DNA of 8,060 nt from an uncultured Nitrosomonadales bacterium (lineage in GTDB: Bacteria; Pseudomonadota; Gammaproteobacteria; Burkholderiales; Gallionellaceae): positions 1-8,060 of the forward strand of contig CAIZNF010000249.1 of the NCBI GenBank assembly GCA_903934275.1, written 5' to 3'. The notes below the pieces were generated by a model. That model made no database searches. It had not been told where the DNA came from and worked only from the letters and a program-made list of their open reading frames with translations. Below are positions 1 through 3,827 of the stretch, piece by piece. The first letter of the stretch is position 1, and the number at the start of each line of letters is the position of its first letter. Position numbers and translations under genes: made by a program.

Positions 1-54
1 GTGGGATGGTGGGATGGTGGGATGGTGGGATGGTGGGATGGTGGGATGGTGGGA
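1..54. repeat. GTGGGATG octamer tandem repeat
   Basis: Six complete copies of the 8-bp unit GTGGGATG plus a partial seventh (GTGGGA) run without a mismatch from the window edge, so the array probably extends further left. Each unit contributes a GGG run, giving seven runs separated by five bases (ATGGT). This matches the classic G-quadruplex pattern on the plus strand. The frames that read through it give low-complexity peptides such as WWDGGMVG, so I do not regard it as coding. Perfect short units suggest recent slippage expansion. Confidence 0.95.
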
Positions 55-65
55 AAGTCTGTCAC

Positions 66-193
66 ATCGTTCCCACGCTCCGCGTGGGAGCTCCTCTTGG
101 GTGCCGGGACAATATCTTTCCGTAGTGGACGCTCTGCGTCCTGTGCCGCAGGAGCGGCACGTTCTGCATTCCCACGCGGGACGTGGGAACGAT
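66..193. repeat. Four-hairpin palindromic element with inverted ends (MITE/REP-like)
   Basis: The two 25-bp ends (66-90 and 169-193) are inverted copies of each other with three mismatches; both outer tips read ATCGTTCCCACG inward. Between and within them lie four separate perfect hairpins: 71-78/82-89 (loop TCC), 127-132/136-141 (GGACGC/GCGTCC), 143-149/154-160 (GTGCCGC/GCGGCAC) and 169-176/182-189. No protein-like reading frame is present. The CGTTCCCACGC...GCGTGGGAA style resembles palindromic repeats dispersed through many beta- and gammaproteobacterial genomes (recalled, not searched). It is probably a non-autonomous element with no coding capacity. Confidence 0.8.
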
Positions 194-213
194 GAAATTC
201 GATTTCGTCGCTT

Positions 214-270
214 CCGCGTAGGCGGGAACCCAGTCAATTCAAGCATCTGGATCCCCGCCTTCGCGGGGAT
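214..270. repeat. REP-like inverted repeat
   Basis: Positions 214-233 and 247-266 are 20-bp inverted copies matching at 17 positions, with a 13-bp spacer. The right half also contains its own perfect 8-bp hairpin, ATCCCCGC/GCGGGGAT (251-258/263-270, loop CTTC). The form is that of common dispersed extragenic palindromes. It lies just beyond the 3' end of the minus-strand hipA remnant, but no T-tract follows the hairpin on that strand, so I do not call it an intrinsic terminator. Confidence 0.7.
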
Positions 271-304
271 GACGAATAAATCTGTGTTTCCTTAGCATAA
301 AACA

Positions 305-959
305 TCAACGCAGCGCATCCGCATGAGCAATCGCCCATGCGATTTTTTGCGCATCACCCGTTTCGATGCCATTCACCTTGGCGATTTCCTGCCAGCCAGA
401 AACTACTTCGCGCACTTCATCCACCACCTGTTTCGCGTGAGTTGCATTCAATCCAAATGAATTCGCTGCAGATAACACATTGCTCAAATTCCCTGTCGCT
501 CCTTGCTCGCCTATCGTCATGGCATGGGTGCGGCTATTGCCTTCACCGCACACCACGTCGTACACCGGCGACAACTGCCAGCGGCCATTTTTCATGAGCA
601 ACGCCTGATTAAAAATGTGATCGTCGCGGTTGAAAATCAGCACGTTCAGCACCAATCGTTTGAAGAGCGATAGGCAATCTTCTTGCGGGCGTGACGAAAG
701 GCGGATTAACGCTTGAGCGACATAGCGGTAATCTTTTTTGATCTGCTCGCCCTCTGCATAGCCTATCGCACTGGCTGCACTCATCAATGGAAAAATAGCC
801 TGTCCATCGGTATCGAAACGCTTAATCGCCAGCGCAGATTTATTGTCGCCCAGTGCAATCAGTCTTACCTCCGGCGTTTCAATGCCACAGGCTTGCGCCA
901 AGCGCATTCCGACCAATTCATTCACCGCTTTATTGTCGTAATCGTTTTTCGAGGGAATC
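305..959 (-). pseudogene. hipA: HipA-family serine/threonine kinase toxin, 5'-truncated remnant
   Basis: About 215 residues match the C-terminal kinase lobe of HipA toxins. In the family, HipA phosphorylates glutamyl-tRNA synthetase and halts growth. An open frame continues upstream to an ATG at 1072 (255 codons), but residues 1 to ~37 of that reading are out-of-frame vapB DNA with no HipA character. Homology starts near [12 protein letters not shown] (about residue 39). In the 255-residue numbering, RFD is at 85-87, the catalytic loop FNRDDHIFN has Asp150 and Asn155, and SPVYD has Asp172, equivalent to E. coli HipA Asp309, Asn314 and Asp332. HipA is usually about 410-440 residues, so the N-terminal domain and the nucleotide-binding Gly-rich segment are missing. 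No hipB antitoxin is adjacent. It is almost certainly inactive. Confidence 0.82.
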
Positions 960-1097
960 CCTAGAGTGCGAAGTCGGAATGAGCAGCACCACGTTGCCGG
1001 CCTTTTTGATGAACACCTCGTTTCCCTCGAAACGAAATTCTTTGGGAAGCCTGACTGCTTGGCTCTGACCATTTTGAAACAGCTTTGCAGTTTTCAT
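930..1097 (-). pseudogene. vapB: VapB/MazE-like (AbrB-fold) antitoxin, 3'-truncated remnant
   Basis: The 55-codon frame from the ATG at 1097 begins [20 protein letters not shown] and continues [19 protein letters not shown], a textbook VapB N-terminal swapped-hairpin DNA-binding domain. A good ribosome site, GGAGG, lies four bases upstream of the ATG. VapB proteins are usually about 75-80 residues with a C-terminal tail that binds the VapC PIN toxin. Here the recognisable part ends near residue 41-50, and the frame runs out of frame into hipA DNA and stops at TAA (932-930). No vapC follows. The N-terminal domain might still bind DNA, but the toxin-binding tail is gone, so I regard it as a broken antitoxin. 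Confidence 0.75.
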
Positions 1098-1130
1098 GAG
1101 GCCTCCATTTTATCCCCAACAGCACACGCT

Positions 1131-1178
1131 CTGCCCACGCGGGAACGGAACAGCGTGGGCAGATGAATCCTTGCCCAC
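1131..1178. repeat. Hairpin cluster, alternative TGCCCAC/GTGGGCA stems
   Basis: A perfect 10-bp stem, CTGCCCACGC (1131-1140) / GCGTGGGCAG (1153-1162), has a 12-base loop. The same central GTGGGCA (1155-1161) can instead pair with TGCCCAC at 1172-1178, so two stems are mutually exclusive. The GTGGGCA...TGCCCAC form resembles a dispersed proteobacterial repeat. It separates the minus-strand vapB remnant from the plus-strand phd promoter and could act as a spacer or weak bidirectional terminator. There is no clear T-tract. Confidence 0.65.
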
Positions 1179-1229
1179 CCTACGAAGCTAATGGTCAATC
1201 CGCAAGTCGTAGCCTGACAAATTCAGCAT

Positions 1230-1258
1230 TTGACTTCGCCTTACCCTTGTTTGATAAT
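1230..1258 (+). promoter_or_regulatory. Sigma70-type promoter of the phd-relE operon
   Basis: A -35 box TTGACT (1230-1235) is separated by exactly 17 bases from a -10 box GATAAT (1253-1258); each differs from consensus at one position. The predicted start of transcription is about 1265, giving a leader of roughly 27 bases before the antitoxin ATG at 1292. The -10 box lies inside the operator palindrome, as expected for an autoregulated toxin-antitoxin operon. Confidence 0.75.
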
Positions 1259-1278
1259 AATCAAACAATTATTATCAA
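1251..1278. promoter_or_regulatory. Operator palindrome for toxin-antitoxin autoregulation
   Basis: TTGATAATAAT (1251-1261) and ATTATTATCAA (1268-1278) form a perfect 11-bp inverted repeat with a 6-bp centre. It covers the -10 box and the predicted transcription start, and ends 13 bases before the antitoxin ATG. In known Phd/YefM systems, antitoxin dimers and toxin-antitoxin complexes bind such palindromes over their own promoter. Its role as the operator is inferred from position and symmetry. Confidence 0.72.
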
Positions 1279-1291
1279 TGCGAGGTGCGTC

Positions 1292-1585
1292 ATGGAAGTG
1301 AGAACCAGTGAAACAATTTCAGTCACGGATATTCAGCGTCGGGCTAAAGATATTTTTGACCGTATCGACAATGGCGAACAGGCCAAATACGTCGTGTTGA
1401 AAAACAATGCCATTGCAGCCGTCCTGCTGCCTGCGGATCGTTATGAAGCGTTGATGGATGAACTGGATGATTTGAGGATAGGCGCTGTCGCGGCAGAACG
1501 CTTATCCTCTTTTGACCGGTCGAAAGCCATTAGCCACAACGATATGGTCGCCCGCTTTGGCGTTGAAGAGCAGGTTGACCAATGA
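1292..1585 (+). CDS. Phd/YefM-family type II antitoxin
   Basis: A 97-residue antitoxin, full length for the family. It should neutralise the toxin encoded immediately downstream by direct binding and repress the shared promoter. The N-terminal part, ISVTDIQRRAKDIFDRIDNG followed by VVLKNNAIAAVLLPADRYEAL (about residues 8-55), is the Phd/YefM DNA-binding and dimer fold. The acidic helix ALMDELDDL and a variable tail follow, where the toxin-binding segment normally lies. I chose the ATG at 1292 because GAGG sits six bases upstream and the upstream in-frame ATG at 1163 would place the promoter and operator inside the gene. The stop overlaps the toxin start as ATGA (1582-1585), which indicates translational coupling. 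Confidence 0.88.
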   Translation: MEVRTSETISVTDIQRRAKDIFDRIDNGEQAKYVVLKNNAIAAVLLPADRYEALMDELDDLRIGAVAAERLSSFDRSKAISHNDMVARFGVEEQVDQ

Positions 1586-1869
1586 ATTGGAGGGTCATTT
1601 ACCATGAAGAGGTTGTCACTGATCTTCAAACCATCGGGCAGTCCGAGGCACGGATTATATTGAAGGTGATCGAAAAACGAATCATGCACGGAGAGCCTGA
1701 CAAGCTGGGTAAAGCGCTGACGGGTCAACTCGCCGGGTGTCGCCGTATTCGCACAGGCAGCACACGGATTGTGTACCGCGTTAATAAGAAAACGATTGAA
1801 GTGTTAATCGTCGCCGTTGGGCAGCGCAAAGATTCTGCGGTGTATGCTGCGGCGGGTGGGCGAATCTGA
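1582..1869 (+). CDS. RelE/ParE-superfamily type II toxin
   Basis: A 95-residue toxin, typical for RelE/ParE proteins, which either cleave mRNA in the ribosome (RelE branch) or poison DNA gyrase (ParE branch). Sequence features are an N-terminal WRVIYHEEVVTDLQTI strand-helix, the GKALTGQLAG turn, the basic core CRRIRTGSTRIVYRV (residues 53-67) and the C-terminal strand EVLIVAVGQRKDSAVY. The usual VGHR motif has Gln at position 81 in place of His, while Arg82 and Tyr88 are kept. The basic core and C-terminal Tyr suggest a RelE-like fold, but the branch cannot be fixed by eye. It overlaps the antitoxin gene by four bases and appears intact. Confidence 0.87.
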   Translation: MNWRVIYHEEVVTDLQTIGQSEARIILKVIEKRIMHGEPDKLGKALTGQLAGCRRIRTGSTRIVYRVNKKTIEVLIVAVGQRKDSAVYAAAGGRI

Positions 1870-1919
1870 ATGGGTGGTGTTGCTGAGTTAAGCAGTCGCG
1901 GGGGCGATGGAGAAGAAGT

Positions 1920-2401
1920 AACTGATGTTACGCAGTACCCACAAAAAACATAATCCGCAGATGACGCAGATGGACGCAGATACTCAAAAACGGGATGAAC
2001 AGACCTATGCTGTTATTGGTGCTGCAATGGCTGTGCATGGTGAACTTGGGCACGGATTTCTGGAAGCGGTTTATCAGGAGGCACCGGAACACGAACTCCA
2101 GGCGCGCGGCATTCTCTACGTTCGCGAACAGTTCTTGCCAATTTTTTACCGGGTAAGCCACTTACTGCAACGTATCGGGTTGATTTCGTGTGTTTTGGCG
2201 AGGTCATTGTCGAACTCAAGGCGTTACAGCGGCTGACCGGTAATGAAGATGCGCAGGTTATCAATTACCTCAAGGCTTCGAGCCTGCATCGCGCATTACT
2301 CCCAAACTTCGGTGCGCCACGCCTTGAACATAAACGACTTGTTTTTAATCTGCGTGAATCTGCGCCATCTGCGGATAAATAGACGGTGCGTAACATCAGT
2401 T
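1920..2401. mobile_element. 482-bp cassette with nested inverted repeats carrying a GxxExxY gene
   Basis: Perfect 15-bp inverted repeats, AACTGATGTTACGCA (1920-1934) and its complement (2387-2401), bound the segment. Inside them is a second inverted pair of 30 bp (1952-1981 and 2348-2377, 26 matches) built from short CGCAGAT-type units. The GxxExxY gene occupies nearly the whole interior, and its first and last codons lie in the repeats. No transposase is present, so any mobility would need help in trans. A direct repeat AAGT (1916-1919 and 2404-2407) lies close outside but is two bases off register on the right, so I do not call it a firm target duplication. Calling it a mobile cassette is an inference from this symmetry. 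Confidence 0.55.
1925..2382 (+). pseudogene. GxxExxY protein (PD-(D/E)XK nuclease-like), frameshifted
   Basis: Two overlapping frames together give one GxxExxY-family protein (about 120-150 residues). The first frame (1925 to about 2151) contains [17 protein letters not shown] and then FLEAVYQEA, holding the signature Gly44-x-x-Glu47-x-x-Tyr50. The second frame (about 2152-2382) continues [40 protein letters not shown] and [16 protein letters not shown]. The switch is at the GGG of 2151-2153: one extra G would restore TYR-ARG-GLY-LYS reading. The Asp (RVDF) and Glu-x-Lys (VELK) match the PD-(D/E)XK catalytic pattern assigned to this family (Pfam PDDEXK_3). Starts at 1925, 1961 or 1970 are possible; none has a strong ribosome site. 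The family's role is not established. A one-base sequencing error could mimic the lesion. Confidence 0.8.
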
Positions 2402-2445
2402 TTAAGTATGTTCTCAATAAAATCATCGTCAACTGGAATTGTCAT
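2296..2445 (-). pseudogene. Short ORF overlapping the MFS stop, apparently cut by the GxxExxY cassette
   Basis: An ATG at 2445 overlaps the MFS stop codon as ATGA (2445-2442), the usual layout of a translationally coupled downstream gene. The first 15 codons read MTIPVDDDFIENILK, an acidic, natural-looking N-terminus. The frame then enters the cassette's terminal repeat at 2401-2400 and continues as arginine-rich repeat-derived sequence ([12 protein letters not shown]) to a TAA at 2298-2296, 49 codons in all. I do not recognise the protein. The best reading is the 5' stub of a former second gene of the MFS operon, though chance overlap cannot be excluded. Confidence 0.33.
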
Positions 2446-3737
2446 GTTGTGTCACTGGCGTAACGGCAATAGGTCTCGCGGATGAAGCATGATCCGATCA
2501 AACCAATCAGCGCAAAAACAAACATCACGGAAAGCCCGGTTTGATAATTCTCCGGCGAGTAAATGCGCACCCCATCGAGTGCCTTTCCGCCCCAGGCTCC
2601 ATCCATTATCCAACCCACCAGCGGTTGCAGAATACCCGCACCGAGGAAAGAGCCGGTATTCACCAGGCTCGTCGCCATGCCGGAAAGCGCGGGCGGATTT
2701 ACTTCTTTCGCGCACGCCCATCCGAGAGTGAAGCCGGATGCGACGAACCCCATCAGGAAAAACTGCGTATAACTCCATGCCAGGGGCAATTGCCATAGCA
2801 ACAAGATCGGCAACCAGCACAACACATACAACAGGGAGCCGCCGATGATGATCGGCTTGCGGCGGCCAATGAAATCGGAGAGCAATCCGCTGCACATCGC
2901 ACCGATGGCGAACCCGATCAACAGCAGGCTGTTGTGCTGATTGGCCAATTCGCGACTCATGCCGTGTGCATCGTGCAAATACGGCACCGCCCATAACCCG
3001 GCGAAGGCGAACAGTGTTCCGGCAATGCCAAAGTTGGGAAAAAAACTGGGCCATGTCGCGCGATTTTTAGCCACTTGCATCAGGCCGTCCCACCAATGCC
3101 CGTGATGTTTTTGGTGCGGCGCTTTACCCTCCAGTTCACGCGTGCTGGGCAGCCCGGCATCGTGCGGATGGTTGCGCACCAGCAGCCACACCAGCAGCGC
3201 CATCAGCAAAGAAAATAACCCGATACCGGCAAACACGTTACGCCATGAAGTTTGCGTCACCAGCCACATCAAAGGTGATGCTGACAATACTGCGCCGATA
3301 TTTCCCAATAAAATAGCAAGCCCTCCCGCCGCGCCGAAGTGCCTGTCGTGAAACCACACGGCATTTATTTTCATCAGCGCGATGAAGAATACCGATACTC
3401 CAAGCCCGGTCAATAAGCGCGCGGTGTACGCCATAGGCAGGCTATCCGCCCACGCGAACATGAGTGAACCAACACCCGCCACCAACGCGCCCGCGCTGAC
3501 GATACGGCGCACCCCTAATGTGTCGACCATCACGCCGACCGGTATTTGCATCAGGGTGTAAACGTAGAAATACATGGCAGCCAAGCCGCCGAGCGCCGCG
3601 CCGCTGGCCTGAAAATCGTGCTGCAATTCGCCGGCAATGGCGGCAGGTGCCATGCGATGAAAAAATGCCAGCATGTAGCAGAGCGCCACCAGAATGAACG
3701 CTGTCCAACGCAAACGACGGATTTGTTGGTGGGGCAT
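2442..3737 (-). CDS. Major facilitator superfamily transporter, 12 TM helices
   Basis: A 431-residue inner-membrane secondary transporter of full MFS length, with about twelve hydrophobic helices in two six-helix halves. The loop 2-3 motif A is clear (GVMVDTLGVRR, 68-78), and its counterpart in the second half is GLLSDFIGRRK (284-294). Helix 4 carries the motif-B arginine (ARLLTGLG, Arg107). The central loop between helices 6 and 7 is histidine-rich (HQKHHGHWW, about 208-216). The second half contains CAKEVNPPALSGMATSLVN (342-360), a segment I associate with a proteobacterial MFS branch annotated only as generic MFS. The substrate cannot be assigned. The start at 3737 has AAAGG about six bases upstream. 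The gene is divergent from the DUF294 gene across 90 bp. Its stop overlaps the ATG of a small truncated frame downstream. Confidence 0.88.
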   Translation of the reverse strand: MPHQQIRRLRWTAFILVALCYMLAFFHRMAPAAIAGELQHDFQASGAALGGLAAMYFYVYTLMQIPVGVMVDTLGVRRIVSAGALVAGVGSLMFAWADSLPMAYTARLLTGLGVSVFFIALMKINAVWFHDRHFGAAGGLAILLGNIGAVLSASPLMWLVTQTSWRNVFAGIGLFSLLMALLVWLLVRNHPHDAGLPSTRELEGKAPHQKHHGHWWDGLMQVAKNRATWPSFFPNFGIAGTLFAFAGLWAVPYLHDAHGMSRELANQHNSLLLIGFAIGAMCSGLLSDFIGRRKPIIIGGSLLYVLCWLPILLLWQLPLAWSYTQFFLMGFVASGFTLGWACAKEVNPPALSGMATSLVNTGSFLGAGILQPLVGWIMDGAWGGKALDGVRIYSPENYQTGLSVMFVFALIGLIGSCFIRETYCRYASDTT

Positions 3738-3767
3738 GAGCGGCCTTTAAAACGAAGTAATGTCAGG

Positions 3768-3795
3768 CTTGTTTGATTACAATGGCCTCTATAAT
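3768..3795 (+). promoter_or_regulatory. Probable promoter of the DUF294-exonuclease operon
   Basis: A perfect -10 box TATAAT lies at 3790-3795, with weak -35 candidates upstream (CTTGTT 3768-3773 at 16-bp spacing, or TTGTTT 3769-3774 at 15 bp). Transcription would begin near 3802, about 26 bases before the TTG start codon. It sits in the 90-bp gap between divergent genes. The -10 is convincing; the -35 is not, so an activator may assist. Confidence 0.5.
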
Positions 3796-3815
3796 ATGCT
3801 ATTGCTTGATCCAAA

Positions 3816-3822
3816 AAGGGGG
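3816..3822 (+). promoter_or_regulatory. Ribosome binding site selecting a TTG start
   Basis: AAGGGGG lies five bases before the TTG at 3828, which begins the cNMP/CBS/DUF294 frame. No in-frame ATG or GTG lies between this site and the conserved N-terminal region, and the GTG at 3832 is in another frame. TTG is therefore the most likely start. Confidence 0.65.
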
Positions 3823-3827
3823 ATTAC

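Noticed and set aside
1..54. CRISPR array
   Set aside because: Units are contiguous 8-mers with no spacers and no cas genes nearby.
251..270. ATCCCCGC/GCGGGGAT hairpin as terminator of the hipA remnant
   Set aside because: No T-tract follows on the minus strand, and the hairpin belongs to a longer REP-like inverted repeat.
1..295. Small plus-strand protein frames (64 and 93 codons)
   Set aside because: They translate the octamer array and hairpin repeats; composition is low-complexity and no ribosome site is seen.
1163..1291. Upstream ATG at 1163 as the antitoxin start
   Set aside because: It would put a repeat, the promoter and the operator inside the gene; the ATG at 1292 has a good ribosome site and matches family length.
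1441..1728. Minus-strand frame of 95 codons across phd-relE
   Set aside because: Antisense shadow of two well-supported genes, with no recognisable motif.
1916..2407. AAGT direct repeats as a target-site duplication of the GxxExxY cassette
   Set aside because: Left copy abuts the inverted repeat but right copy is two bases away, and a 4-base match is expected by chance.
2452..3054. Minus-strand frame of 200 codons inside the MFS gene
   Set aside because: Shifted-frame shadow; arginine-rich translation without domain features, while the MFS frame is intact over 431 codons.
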